Source: Bacteroidota bacterium
Lineage (GTDB): Bacteria; Bacteroidota; Bacteroidia; 2-12-FULL-35-15
Reading direction: 5' to 3'
Assembly (NCBI GenBank): GCA_947504725.1
Contig: CANNHN010000003.1
Location: forward strand, 24,945 to 88,944
DNA: 64,000 nt
Position numbers and translations under genes: made by a program
Shown: positions 7,221 through 16,324 of the stretch, piece by piece
Layout: each line of letters begins with the position of its first letter
Numbering within the stretch: the stretch's first letter is position 1
Notes under the pieces: generated by a model
Seen by the model: the letters and a program-made list of their open reading frames with translations, nothing else
What the model was told of the DNA's origin: nothing
Database searches by the model: none

Positions 7221-9332
7221 TTGGAAGTTAAAAAAGACATACTGTGGCGTGTATATCTCATATATTTTTTTATATGCCTTTTTGGTGTCGCTATTATTTC
7301 CAAAATTTTTATCATACAATTCTCTGAAGGTGAAGAGCTAAGGGCTCAAGCTGAACGTTTCTCAACAAGGTTTTTTGATATTGAAGCAGTACGTGGCAAC
7401 ATCTATGATGCCAACGGAAGTTTGTTGGCTACTTCTTTGCCTTATTTCGAAGTTGGAATGGATGTGAATACTGAAGCGATTTCAGATGAATTATTTTTGG
7501 AGAATGTTGATTCGCTTTCACTGTGTTTAGCAAATTTATTTCCAGACAAATCGTATAAAGAGTATAGGAAGTTATTGAAAAAAGCGCGTGATAGAAATGA
7601 TAGATGGGTTGTTCTTCAAAGAAATGTTTCCTATACAGATTTGCAAAAAATGAAAAAATTTCCAATTCTACGAAGAGGAAAAAATCGTGGAGGATTTGTT
7701 TATCTGCAAACAAACAAGCGTGAACGACCATTTCAATTTCTTGCAGCTCGTACAATTGGTAAAGTAAATGAAAATGGTACAGGAAAGTCTTATGGGTTAG
7801 AAGTAGCTTTTGATAGTGTTCTTCAAGGAAAAAGTGGGCAACGGTGGATGCAAAGAATTGCAGGAAATGTATGGCGTCCAATTAACGATGAAAACGAGAT
7901 TGATCCTGAAGATGGAAACGATATTGTTTCAACAATTGATATTAATGTTCAAGACGTTGCTGAAAATTCTTTAATGAATTCTTTAAAACTACATGGTGCT
8001 GATCATGGCTGTTTGGTTTTGATGGAAATAAAAACTGGTGAAATAAAGGCAATTGCAAATTTAAAACGCACAAAAGATTCTTCTTATGTGGAAAATTTAA
8101 ATTATGCGATCGGTGTAGCTACTGTTCCGGGTTCCACTTTCAAATTACCATCATTAATTGCTGTCATGGAAGATTTTAATGTGAGTTTGAATGAAGTGGT
8201 TGATATCGGTGATGGAGTTTGTTTTTATAGTAATAAACGTGTTGCCGATTCTCATCCACCACAAAAAAGTAAAATCACAGTTCAGGAAGTTTTTGAATTG
8301 TCTTCAAATGTTGGTGTAACAAAAATCATTTCGAGATACTACTCAAAAGATCCGAAAAAATATATTGACAGATTGTATAAGATGAATCTAAACGATCCAT
8401 TGGATATACCAATTCCAGGAGAAGGCAAGCCATACATTAAAAATACGGATGATAACAGCTGGTCTCAAATTTCATTACAATGGATTAGTTATGGTTATGA
8501 AACTCGAATTACTCCATTGCAAATTTTAAATTTTTATGCAGCAGTTGCAAACGATGGAAAAATGATGCGACCAATGTTTGTGAAAGAAATTCGTAAGCGC
8601 GGAAAAACAATAAAAACATTTGAACCAGAAGTAATCAATCCTGCTATTTGTTCGAAAGCAACAGTTGCTAAAGCTCGCACGATGATGGAAGGTGTTGTTA
8701 CGAATGGCACTGCAAAAAGTTTAAAAGCCGCTGACTATCTAATTGCTGGAAAAACAGGGACAGCTCAAATGGGTATGGTGAATGGTAAAATGACTTACCA
8801 AGCTTCTTTCGTAGGATATTTTCCTGCTGATAATCCTAAGTATGCTTGCATTGTTGTGGTAAGTGCTCCAAGTGGCGATTCTTATTATGGTGGTGCTGTT
8901 GCAGGTCCTGTTTTTAAAGACGTAGCGGATAAAGTGTATTCAACCAGCCTGGAAATTCATAAAGAAATCAATCATGTTCAACCTCAATACGCTCTTACTG
9001 CTCCGAAAGTTAAAAACGGATATCAAGAAGATATTGAAAATGTATTGACAACATTAAAAGTGAAAAATAATTCAGCTGATGAAAAATCTGAATGGGTTTT
9101 TACAACGAATGATTCACTTTCTGTTTCTCTTTCTTCTCGCGATCATGAAGCAGTTTTGAAAAGGGGTATAGTTCCAAATTTACTCGGTATGACTGCAAAA
9201 GATGTTCTGTATCTATTAGAAAATAATGGCATGAGAGTTAAGTTGATTGGTAGTGGTGCTGTTGCTGCGCAATCAATCTTAGCAGGGACTCCATTTGTTA
9301 AAGGCTCAAAAATCGTATTACAGTTGATTTAA
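7221..9332 (+). CDS. ftsI: Septal peptidoglycan transpeptidase FtsI (PBP3), PASTA-containing
   Basis: A class B penicillin-binding protein that crosslinks peptidoglycan at the division site together with FtsW. An N-terminal membrane anchor (about residues 8-32) precedes the PBP dimerisation region (VRGNIYDANGSLLATS near 58-72). The transpeptidase domain has all three motifs: S305-T-F-K308, S361-S-N363 and K511-T-G513. The C-terminal ~60 residues (PNLLGMTAKDVLYLLENNGMRV region) form one PASTA domain. It starts with TTG at 7221, 5 bp after ftsL; the next in-frame ATG would remove the membrane anchor. Length, 703 aa, is at the long end, as usual for PASTA-bearing forms. Confidence 0.94.
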   Translation: MEVKKDILWRVYLIYFFICLFGVAIISKIFIIQFSEGEELRAQAERFSTRFFDIEAVRGNIYDANGSLLATSLPYFEVGMDVNTEAISDELFLENVDSLSLCLANLFPDKSYKEYRKLLKKARDRNDRWVVLQRNVSYTDLQKMKKFPILRRGKNRGGFVYLQTNKRERPFQFLAARTIGKVNENGTGKSYGLEVAFDSVLQGKSGQRWMQRIAGNVWRPINDENEIDPEDGNDIVSTIDINVQDVAENSLMNSLKLHGADHGCLVLMEIKTGEIKAIANLKRTKDSSYVENLNYAIGVATVPGSTFKLPSLIAVMEDFNVSLNEVVDIGDGVCFYSNKRVADSHPPQKSKITVQEVFELSSNVGVTKIISRYYSKDPKKYIDRLYKMNLNDPLDIPIPGEGKPYIKNTDDNSWSQISLQWISYGYETRITPLQILNFYAAVANDGKMMRPMFVKEIRKRGKTIKTFEPEVINPAICSKATVAKARTMMEGVVTNGTAKSLKAADYLIAGKTGTAQMGMVNGKMTYQASFVGYFPADNPKYACIVVVSAPSGDSYYGGAVAGPVFKDVADKVYSTSLEIHKEINHVQPQYALTAPKVKNGYQEDIENVLTTLKVKNNSADEKSEWVFTTNDSLSVSLSSRDHEAVLKRGIVPNLLGMTAKDVLYLLENNGMRVKLIGSGAVAAQSILAGTPFVKGSKIVLQLI

Positions 9333-9337
9333 AAAGG

Positions 9338-10801
9338 ATGAAATTATTAAAAGATATATTATATAAAGCAGGAATCATTGAGGTGGTTGGTTCAACCAAT
9401 GTGGCGATTACTGCCTTGACTTTTGATTCACGCAAGATTGAAAAGGATAGTTTGTTCGTAGCAATAAAAGGAACTCAAAACGATGGACATGTTTATATCA
9501 ATGATGTCATCACAATGGGTTCGATCGCCATTTTGTGTGAAGAATTTCCTGCTGAAGTAAATGACAAAGTGACTTATGTAAAAGTAAAGGACACTTCAGC
9601 AGCATTGGGAATTATTGCTTCTAACTTTTATGATAATCCTTCAGAAAAATTAAAACTGGTTGGCGTAACAGGTACAAATGGAAAAACGACAACCGTAACC
9701 TTGTTATTCAACTTATTTAAAAAATTAGGTTACAAAGTAGGATTGCTTTCTACTGTTAAAAATCAAATCAATAACGATGTACAAGTTGCAACGCATACTA
9801 CTCCAGATGCAATTCAGTTAAACGCATTACTGAAACTAATGGTTGATAAAGGTTGTACGCATTGCTTTATGGAAGTGAGCTCTCATGCTGTTGTTCAAAA
9901 TCGTATTGCTGGCATTTATTTCACAGGAGGTGTATTTACAAATATTACTCATGATCATTTAGATTACCATAAAACATTTGATGAATACATCAAAGCAAAA
10001 AAACGCTTCTTCGATTTGCTAAGTTCAAATGCATTTGCGCTAACAAATAGAGATGATGTAAATGGGGAAGTGATGTTGCAAAATTCAAAAGCAGTTAGAA
10101 AAACATATTCACTGCGATCGATGGCGGATTATAAATGTAAAGTGGTTGAAAATCAATTTAGCGGTTTGCTTTTGAATATTGATAATCAAGAAGTGTGGAG
10201 CAAATTAATCGGAAGTTTTAATGCGTATAATTTATTAGCAGTTTATGCAACAGCTCTTTTGTTGAAAGAAGATAAAATAAATGTGTTAACCACTTTAAGT
10301 TCATTAACATCTGTAGAAGGCCGTTTTCAATATGTCCGTACAGACGAAGGTGTGATTGGAATTGTTGATTATGCACATACTCCTGATGCATTAGTAAATG
10401 TTTTGAAAACAATTATGGATATCCGAACAGGAAATGAACAAGTGATAACTGTAGTTGGATGTGGTGGAGATAGAGATTCAGCTAAGCGACCAATGATGGC
10501 AAAAATTGCTTGTGATTTAAGTAATAAAGTAATTCTTACTTCAGATAATCCGAGAAGCGAAAATCCAGATGAGATTATTAAGCAAATGCAAAAAGGAGTT
10601 GATGTAGTTAATAATAAAAAAACAATTTCTATTACAGATAGAAACGAAGCTATAAAAACAGCATGCTCTTATGCAAAGCCTGGTGATATTATTCTGGTTG
10701 CAGGAAAAGGGCATGAGAAGTATCAAGAAATAAAAGGAGTAAAGCATGATTTTGACGACATGCAAGTGCTACAGGAAAACTTAAAGTTATTTGAAAAATA
10801 G
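9338..10801 (+). CDS. murE: UDP-MurNAc-L-Ala-D-Glu:meso-diaminopimelate ligase MurE
   Basis: MurE adds the third residue of the peptidoglycan stem peptide in the cytoplasm, using ATP. The three Mur ligase domains are visible: an N-terminal UDP-binding domain with LTFDSRKIEKDSLFVAIKG, a central ATPase with the P-loop GVTGTNGKTTT (residues 109-119) and EVSSHAVVQNR, and a C-terminal domain with VDYAHTPDAL. The DNPR sequence at residues 403-406 is the motif associated with meso-diaminopimelate rather than lysine as substrate. Length, 487 aa, is normal. It begins 5 bp after ftsI, probably translated from the same mRNA. Confidence 0.96.
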   Translation: MKLLKDILYKAGIIEVVGSTNVAITALTFDSRKIEKDSLFVAIKGTQNDGHVYINDVITMGSIAILCEEFPAEVNDKVTYVKVKDTSAALGIIASNFYDNPSEKLKLVGVTGTNGKTTTVTLLFNLFKKLGYKVGLLSTVKNQINNDVQVATHTTPDAIQLNALLKLMVDKGCTHCFMEVSSHAVVQNRIAGIYFTGGVFTNITHDHLDYHKTFDEYIKAKKRFFDLLSSNAFALTNRDDVNGEVMLQNSKAVRKTYSLRSMADYKCKVVENQFSGLLLNIDNQEVWSKLIGSFNAYNLLAVYATALLLKEDKINVLTTLSSLTSVEGRFQYVRTDEGVIGIVDYAHTPDALVNVLKTIMDIRTGNEQVITVVGCGGDRDSAKRPMMAKIACDLSNKVILTSDNPRSENPDEIIKQMQKGVDVVNNKKTISITDRNEAIKTACSYAKPGDIILVAGKGHEKYQEIKGVKHDFDDMQVLQENLKLFEK

Positions 10802-10927
10802 GCGAGCGCTATTTAAATAAAGAATTAAAACTAATGCGTGCCTATTCAACACGACAAATTTTAAAAAATAAAAACGTGTTAAATAAGATCCGAAAACGAT
10901 CAAATAAAATAAAAAAACAATAAAAGA

Positions 10928-12190
10928 ATGTTCTACTACTTATTCGATTTTTTAGACAAACAATTTGATGTTCCTGGAGCAGGAGTATTTCAATACATCT
11001 CTTTTCGTGCTGCAATGGCATTGATTGTTTCGCTTTTGATTTCATTGGTGTTTGGAAAACGCATTATTAATTTACTACACAGAAAACAAGTTGGTGAAAC
11101 TGTACGTGATTTAGGATTAACAGGACAATTGGAGAAAAAAGGGACACCAACAATGGGTGGATTAATTATTCTTTCTGCAATTGTGATTCCAACATTGTTG
11201 TTTGCTAAACTTCACAATGTATATATCATATTAATGTTGTTGTCAACTGTTTGGTTGGGTGCAATCGGATTTTTAGATGATTACATAAAAGTGTTCAAGA
11301 AAAACAAAGCAGGATTAGCAGGAAGGTTTAAAGTGTTAGGACAAATCGGATTAGGGCTTATTGTTGGAATCACTTTATACTGTAATGATGAAGTTGTGGT
11401 AAAAGAAAAAATATTTGCTGGGAAAATTCCAACAATGGATGTGATTAGTACTTCTCAGCAAAACACTCAAATAGCAGTTTATGCGGATGAGCCTATTAAG
11501 TCAATGAAAACGACCATTCCTTTCGTGAAAAATAATGAGTTCGATTATTCATCCGTGCTTTCATTTTTAGGAGATAATTATCAGAAATGGGCTTGGATTA
11601 TTTTTATTCCGTTTGTCATAATTATTGTTACTGCAGTTTCAAATGGTGCAAATATTACAGATGGTATTGATGGATTAGCAACCGGAACATCTGCTATTAT
11701 TGGAGTAGTATTAGGAATACTTGCATACGTTTCTGGTAATACTGTTTTTGCGGATTACCTGAATATAATGTATATCCCTAATTCTGGGGAGCTCGTAATT
11801 TTTATTGCTGCATTTGTTGGTGCATGTGTTGGTTTCTTGTGGTACAACTCTTTTCCTGCTCAAGTATTCATGGGCGATACAGGAAGTTTGGCGTTGGGTG
11901 GAATCATTGCTGTTTTTGCAATCGCTATTCGTAAGGAACTTCTTATTCCAATTTTATGTGGTGTGTTCTTGGTGGAAAATCTTTCAGTAATGATGCAAGT
12001 AGCATACTTCAAACGAATGAAGAAAAAGTTCGGAATTGAATATGCACGTGAAAACCGACTTTTTAAAATGGCACCCCTACATCATCACTATCAAAAATTA
12101 GGAATGCATGAATCAAAAATTGTTTCTCGCTTCTGGATCATTGGAATTATGTTGGCGGTGTTGACTATTGTAACATTGAAATTAAGATAG
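10928..12190 (+). CDS. mraY: Phospho-N-acetylmuramoyl-pentapeptide transferase MraY
   Basis: MraY transfers phospho-MurNAc-pentapeptide from UDP to undecaprenyl phosphate in the inner membrane, forming lipid I. It is a polytopic protein with the family blocks [52 protein letters not shown] and [12 protein letters not shown]. At 420 aa it is about 60 residues longer than the E. coli enzyme because of an insertion (about residues 155-215) between helices, which I recall as typical for this phylum. A 126-bp AT-rich gap separates it from murE; no clear promoter is seen there. It ends directly against the murD start. Confidence 0.96.
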   Translation: MFYYLFDFLDKQFDVPGAGVFQYISFRAAMALIVSLLISLVFGKRIINLLHRKQVGETVRDLGLTGQLEKKGTPTMGGLIILSAIVIPTLLFAKLHNVYIILMLLSTVWLGAIGFLDDYIKVFKKNKAGLAGRFKVLGQIGLGLIVGITLYCNDEVVVKEKIFAGKIPTMDVISTSQQNTQIAVYADEPIKSMKTTIPFVKNNEFDYSSVLSFLGDNYQKWAWIIFIPFVIIIVTAVSNGANITDGIDGLATGTSAIIGVVLGILAYVSGNTVFADYLNIMYIPNSGELVIFIAAFVGACVGFLWYNSFPAQVFMGDTGSLALGGIIAVFAIAIRKELLIPILCGVFLVENLSVMMQVAYFKRMKKKFGIEYARENRLFKMAPLHHHYQKLGMHESKIVSRFWIIGIMLAVLTIVTLKLR

Positions 12191-13531
12191 ATGAAGCGCT
12201 TAGTCATACTTGGTGGTGGCGAAAGTGGTGTGGGTACTGCTGTACTTGCACAAAAAAAAGGATTTGAAGTTTTTCTTTCAGATAAAGGAAAATTAAAAGA
12301 GAAGTACAAAGACGTTCTTTCAAAATATGGAATCAAGTGGGAAGAAGAAAAACATTCTGAAGACTTGATATTAAATGCAGATGAAGTGGTGAAGAGCCCC
12401 GGTATTCCCGACAAAGCTGATTTAATAATTGCTTTGAAAAACAAAGGAATTTCGGTGATATCAGAGATTGAATTTGCTGCGAGATATACCAATGCTAAAA
12501 AGATTTGTATCACAGGAAGTAATGGAAAAACAACAACAACATTGCTAACCTATCACATGATGCAAAAAGCTGGATTAAATGTCGGTTTGGCAGGAAATGT
12601 TGGAAAGAGTTTCGCAATGCAAGTCGCAGAAAACGACTTTGATTTTTATGTGTTAGAGTTGAGCAGTTTTCAATTGGATGGAATGTTTGAGTTTAAAGCA
12701 GATATCGCGATTCTCTTGAACATCACTCCTGATCACTTAGATAGATATGAGTATAAATTAGAAAATTATGCAGATTCAAAATTTAGAATCATCCAGAATC
12801 AAACAGAATTGGATGCCTTCATTTATTGCATCGATGATGAAGTGACAATGAATACGATTAAAACGAAAGATATTAAAGCAAAACACTATCCAATTTCTAT
12901 CAAACAAGAATTAGAAATAGGAGCTTACTTAAAAGAAAACAATCAATTAATAATAAATACAAATAACACTAATCCCTTATTTATGACAATTCAAGAACTA
13001 GCATTACAAGGAAAACACAACATCTACAACTCAATGGCTGCAGGTGTAACCGGTAAACTAATTGACATCAGAAAAGAAACGATTCGCGAAAGCCTTTCTG
13101 ATTTTCACAACATCGATCACAGACTGGAGTTGGTAGGAAATGTTCATGGAATCGAATTTATTAATGATTCTAAAGCAACAAATGTTAATTCTACTTGGTA
13201 TGCTTTAGAAAGTATGAATAATCCTGTTATTCTTATCCTTGGTGGAGTTGACAAAGGAAATGATTATTCTATGCTTACGGATTTAGTAAAATCTAAAGTG
13301 AAAGCAATTATTTGTTTGGGAACAGACAATAAAAAAATTATCAAAGCTTTCGGTGGATTGGTTGAAACAATCCTTGAAGCTAAATCTGCAAAAGAAGCAG
13401 TTGCGCAGTCGTACAAAATTGGTAAAAAGGGAGATACCGTTTTGTTGTCACCAGCTTGTGCAAGTTTTGATATGTTTGAGAATTACGAAGATCGTGGAAC
13501 GCAATTTAAACAAGCTGTTCGCGCACTTTAA
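12191..13531 (+). CDS. murD: UDP-N-acetylmuramoylalanine-D-glutamate ligase MurD
   Basis: MurD adds D-glutamate to UDP-MurNAc-L-Ala with ATP. The N-terminal nucleotide-binding fold (LVILGGGESGVGTAVLA), the ATP-binding P-loop ITGSNGKTTTT (residues 107-117), LELSSFQLD, NITPDHLDRY and the C-terminal blocks EFINDSKATNVNST and LLSPACASFDMFENYEDRG are all present. The last two blocks contain the residues that contact D-glutamate in E. coli MurD. Length, 446 aa, is normal. Its ATG follows the mraY stop codon immediately. The next gene is a diverged copy of its C-terminal domain. Confidence 0.96.
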   Translation: MKRLVILGGGESGVGTAVLAQKKGFEVFLSDKGKLKEKYKDVLSKYGIKWEEEKHSEDLILNADEVVKSPGIPDKADLIIALKNKGISVISEIEFAARYTNAKKICITGSNGKTTTTLLTYHMMQKAGLNVGLAGNVGKSFAMQVAENDFDFYVLELSSFQLDGMFEFKADIAILLNITPDHLDRYEYKLENYADSKFRIIQNQTELDAFIYCIDDEVTMNTIKTKDIKAKHYPISIKQELEIGAYLKENNQLIINTNNTNPLFMTIQELALQGKHNIYNSMAAGVTGKLIDIRKETIRESLSDFHNIDHRLELVGNVHGIEFINDSKATNVNSTWYALESMNNPVILILGGVDKGNDYSMLTDLVKSKVKAIICLGTDNKKIIKAFGGLVETILEAKSAKEAVAQSYKIGKKGDTVLLSPACASFDMFENYEDRGTQFKQAVRAL

Positions 13532-13566
13532 TTTTAATTGATTGGTGTTATTTAAATTTTATAAAA

Positions 13567-14076
13567 ATGACAGAGAATAATAAAATAAAAAATTATCACG
13601 ATAAGTTGAATCAGAACTTGTTGTCGCGTAATCGTGTTCGTTCTTCCGAGGATGATCATCAATTGGAATTTGTAGATGAAATAAATGGGATTGCTTTCAT
13701 CAATGATTCTAAATCGATTCGTTTAACAGCAACTCGTAACGCTTTGGAAGCAATAGAAACTTCTGTGGTGCTTATTTTGGGCGGGAAGGATGACGATAAT
13801 GATTATTCTGTTTTGTCGCAACAGATAAAACAAAAGGTTGTAGCTATTATTTACCTTGGTGATGGATGCGATAAAATTTTAAAAAATTACTCTGCACATA
13901 AAATGCTTTTCGCGAAAGCATCGACTATTCAGGAAGCAGTTCAGATTTCATCTGTGTATGCAATTTCCGGTGATGTTGTATTGTTTTCACCTGCTTGCCC
14001 AAGTAATCATTCACATGATACTTATAAAAACAGAGGAAATGAATTTAAGGAAGTTGTTAAAAGCTTAAAAAAATAA
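13567..14076 (+). CDS. Stand-alone MurD-like C-terminal domain protein (169 aa)
   Basis: From residue ~33 on, this protein aligns without gaps to the last ~137 residues of the neighbouring MurD; by hand I count about 60 identical positions, including GIxFINDSK, VLILGG, NDYS, LSPAC-type and NRG-type blocks. It has no N-terminal UDP-binding domain and no P-loop, so it cannot be a ligase on its own. Of the D-Glu-contacting positions in MurD, the lysine of NDSK and the serine of the C-P-S block remain, but NDSKAT has become NDSKSI and the segment after CPS (NHSHDTY) differs. The first ~30 residues are polar and unique. An intact frame of 169 codons between murD and ftsW argues that it is maintained. 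Function unknown: a regulatory or scaffold role in the Mur ligase set is possible. Confidence 0.85.
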   Translation: MTENNKIKNYHDKLNQNLLSRNRVRSSEDDHQLEFVDEINGIAFINDSKSIRLTATRNALEAIETSVVLILGGKDDDNDYSVLSQQIKQKVVAIIYLGDGCDKILKNYSAHKMLFAKASTIQEAVQISSVYAISGDVVLFSPACPSNHSHDTYKNRGNEFKEVVKSLKK

Positions 14077-14079
14077 AAA

Positions 14080-15228
14080 TTGAATTTATTTAAATATATA
14101 AAAGGAGATAAGGTAATTTGGACAGTAGTGTTGCTGTTGTCCTTGTTGTCGGTGTTGGTTGTGTACAGCTCGGTTGTGGCTTTGGCGTATCGCTATAAAA
14201 ATGGGGATACGGCTTCCTATTTGATTAAGCATATATTTATTGTTGCGTCTGGTATCTTCTTGATGTATTTAATACATAAAGTTAAATATTCCTATTTTTC
14301 TCGGATATCTCAAATTGCAATTATATTAGCCGCTCCCTTGCTGTTGTATACTTTGTTGAATGGAGTTAGTGCTGGTGAAGCATCTCGTTGGTTAGCAATA
14401 CCGGGAACATCATTGACTTTCCAAACTTCCGATTTTGCAAAACTGGCACTCATTGCCTATGTAGCTCGAATGCTTTCGATTAAACAGGATGTGATTAAAG
14501 ATTTTAAACAAGGTTTCTTACCAGTAATTATTCCGGTAGTAGTGATTTGTGCGTTGATTTTCCCAGCTAACTTTTCTACTGCTGCTTTACTGTTTTTAAC
14601 ATGTTTGGTGTTAATGTTTGTTGGTAGAATGAATGCAAAACACCTTTGGCTGTTAATTGGCTCTGGAGTTGTATTTATTGCTCTGCTTGTTTTGATTATT
14701 TGGAATTTCCCAAATGCAATTCCACGCGGAGCTACCTGGAAAGCACGTATCGAAAATTTTAGTAAAGGTGATAGTGAAAGTAATTTTCAAGCAGAACAAG
14801 CGAAAATTGCTATTGCTAGAGGAATTGTTCCGCAAGGTCCAGGAAATAGTATTTCAAGAAATTTTTTACCACAAGCATCTTCCGATTTTATTTTTGCCAT
14901 TCTTATCGAAGAGTGGGGATTGATAACTGCTGTTATTATTGTGTTCCTATACATTGTTTTACTCTTTCGAGGTGTACGTATTGCAAATAAGAGTGAACGA
15001 ACGTTTGGTAGTTTACTCGCCATTGGATTAACATTTAGTTTGGTGTTCCAAGCAATGATTAATATGGCTGTTGCTGTGAATTTATTCCCAGTAACTGGTC
15101 AACCTCTTCCATTAATAAGTATGGGAGGAACATCCATTTGGTTTACTAGTATTTCAATCGGAATTATTTTGAGTGTAAGTAGAGAGACAGAAATTTCTCA
15201 GGAAGGAGGCGAACTTGCAACCGCTTAA
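14080..15228 (+). CDS. ftsW: Septal peptidoglycan polymerase FtsW (SEDS family)
   Basis: FtsW is the SEDS glycosyltransferase that polymerises lipid II at the septum with FtsI. About ten hydrophobic helices span the 382 residues. SEDS signatures are visible: the block with SRWLAIPGTSLTFQTSDFAKLALIAY, the loop with FLPQASSDFIFAILIEEWG, and the C-terminal LFPVTGQPLPLISMGGTS. It starts with TTG at 14080, three bases after the preceding stop, and overlaps murG by 14 bp. An RodA-type alternative is unlikely given its place between murD and murG. Confidence 0.94.
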   Translation: MNLFKYIKGDKVIWTVVLLLSLLSVLVVYSSVVALAYRYKNGDTASYLIKHIFIVASGIFLMYLIHKVKYSYFSRISQIAIILAAPLLLYTLLNGVSAGEASRWLAIPGTSLTFQTSDFAKLALIAYVARMLSIKQDVIKDFKQGFLPVIIPVVVICALIFPANFSTAALLFLTCLVLMFVGRMNAKHLWLLIGSGVVFIALLVLIIWNFPNAIPRGATWKARIENFSKGDSESNFQAEQAKIAIARGIVPQGPGNSISRNFLPQASSDFIFAILIEEWGLITAVIIVFLYIVLLFRGVRIANKSERTFGSLLAIGLTFSLVFQAMINMAVAVNLFPVTGQPLPLISMGGTSIWFTSISIGIILSVSRETEISQEGGELATA

Positions 15229-16324
15229 AATTATAGTTAGTGGAGGAGGAACAGGAGGGCATATCTTCCCAGCTATCGCTATCGCTAATGCAATTAAAAG
15301 TTTGAGACCGGATACGGAATTTTTATTTGTTGGCGCAGAAAATAAAATGGAAATGGAAAAAGTTCCTGCTGCAGGATATAAAATTGAAGGACTTTGGATT
15401 TCCGGTTTTCAAAGAAAATTAACATTATCAAATCTTGCTTTTCCTTTTAAAGTGATAAGCAGTTTGATGAAAGCTAAAAAAATATTAAAATCGTTTAAGC
15501 CAGATGCTGTCATTGGAACAGGTGGTTTTGCCAGCGGTCCGATGCTACAAGTGGCTGCAAAGAATGGCGTTGTGACATTAGTGCAAGAACAAAATTCATA
15601 TCCTGGCATCACAAATAAAATCCTTTCTAAAAAAGTAGATAGAATATGTGTGGCATATGCAGGTATGGAAAAATATTTCCCGAAAGAAAAAATTTTACTG
15701 ACCGGGAATCCTGTGCGACAAGATATTTTAAGTTTGGATGGAAAAAGAGAACGCGGGTTGGAATACTTCGGATTGAACGGTGATAAAAAAGTGATACTGG
15801 TTATTGGTGGAAGCTTGGGTGCTCGTACAATTAATGAAAGCATTGTTAATTGTTTAGAGGCTTTTGAGAAAAATAATATCCAGTTGATTTGGCAAACCGG
15901 AAAAGGATATTATGAGACAGCAAAAACGGCTGTTGCTAGATTCGAAACCAAAGGAATTAAAGCATATGACTTCATTCAGAAAATGGATTACGTTTATGCA
16001 ATTGCTGATTTAGTGATTTCTAGAGCAGGAGCAAGTTCGGTTTCTGAATTGTGTTTAGTTAAAAAGCCTTGCATTTTAATTCCTTCACCCAATGTGGCAG
16101 AAGACCATCAAACAAAAAATGCTATGGCATTGGTTACTTATAATGCTGCGGTTATTTTAAAAGATGTGGATGCACGTGAACAATTGTGTAGTCAAGCAAT
16201 TGATTTGATGAATGACTCTGAAAAATGCTTTAAGCTTTCGGAGAACATCGGAAAATTAGCTTTTCAAGATTCCGCAATTGTTATCGCAAATGAAGTTTTG
16301 AGTTTGATAAATAAAAAGAAGTAA
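15215..16324 (+). CDS. murG: UDP-GlcNAc:lipid I N-acetylglucosaminyltransferase MurG
   Basis: MurG adds GlcNAc to lipid I on the inner face of the membrane, completing lipid II. The N-terminal glycine-rich loop SGGGTGGHIFPA (residues 9-20), the NSYPGITNK segment, ILVIGGSLGA-type block (VILVIGGSLGAR) and the donor-site region ISRAGASSVSELCL with IPSPNVAEDHQTKNA are family features. It starts with TTG at 15215 inside the end of ftsW and is preceded at 15201-15209 by GGAAGGAGG, a strong Shine-Dalgarno that is unusual in this window and fixes the start. Length, 369 aa, is normal. Confidence 0.96.
   Translation: MQPLKIIVSGGGTGGHIFPAIAIANAIKSLRPDTEFLFVGAENKMEMEKVPAAGYKIEGLWISGFQRKLTLSNLAFPFKVISSLMKAKKILKSFKPDAVIGTGGFASGPMLQVAAKNGVVTLVQEQNSYPGITNKILSKKVDRICVAYAGMEKYFPKEKILLTGNPVRQDILSLDGKRERGLEYFGLNGDKKVILVIGGSLGARTINESIVNCLEAFEKNNIQLIWQTGKGYYETAKTAVARFETKGIKAYDFIQKMDYVYAIADLVISRAGASSVSELCLVKKPCILIPSPNVAEDHQTKNAMALVTYNAAVILKDVDAREQLCSQAIDLMNDSEKCFKLSENIGKLAFQDSAIVIANEVLSLINKKK

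Noticed and set aside
7429..7881. 150-codon minus-strand frame within ftsI
   Set aside because: Antisense shadow of a strongly conserved gene, rich in His/Phe/Leu with no family features.
10841..10900. AACACG...CGTGTT inverted repeat before mraY
   Set aside because: Loop of about 26 nt with weak AT-rich context; no regulatory reading can be supported.
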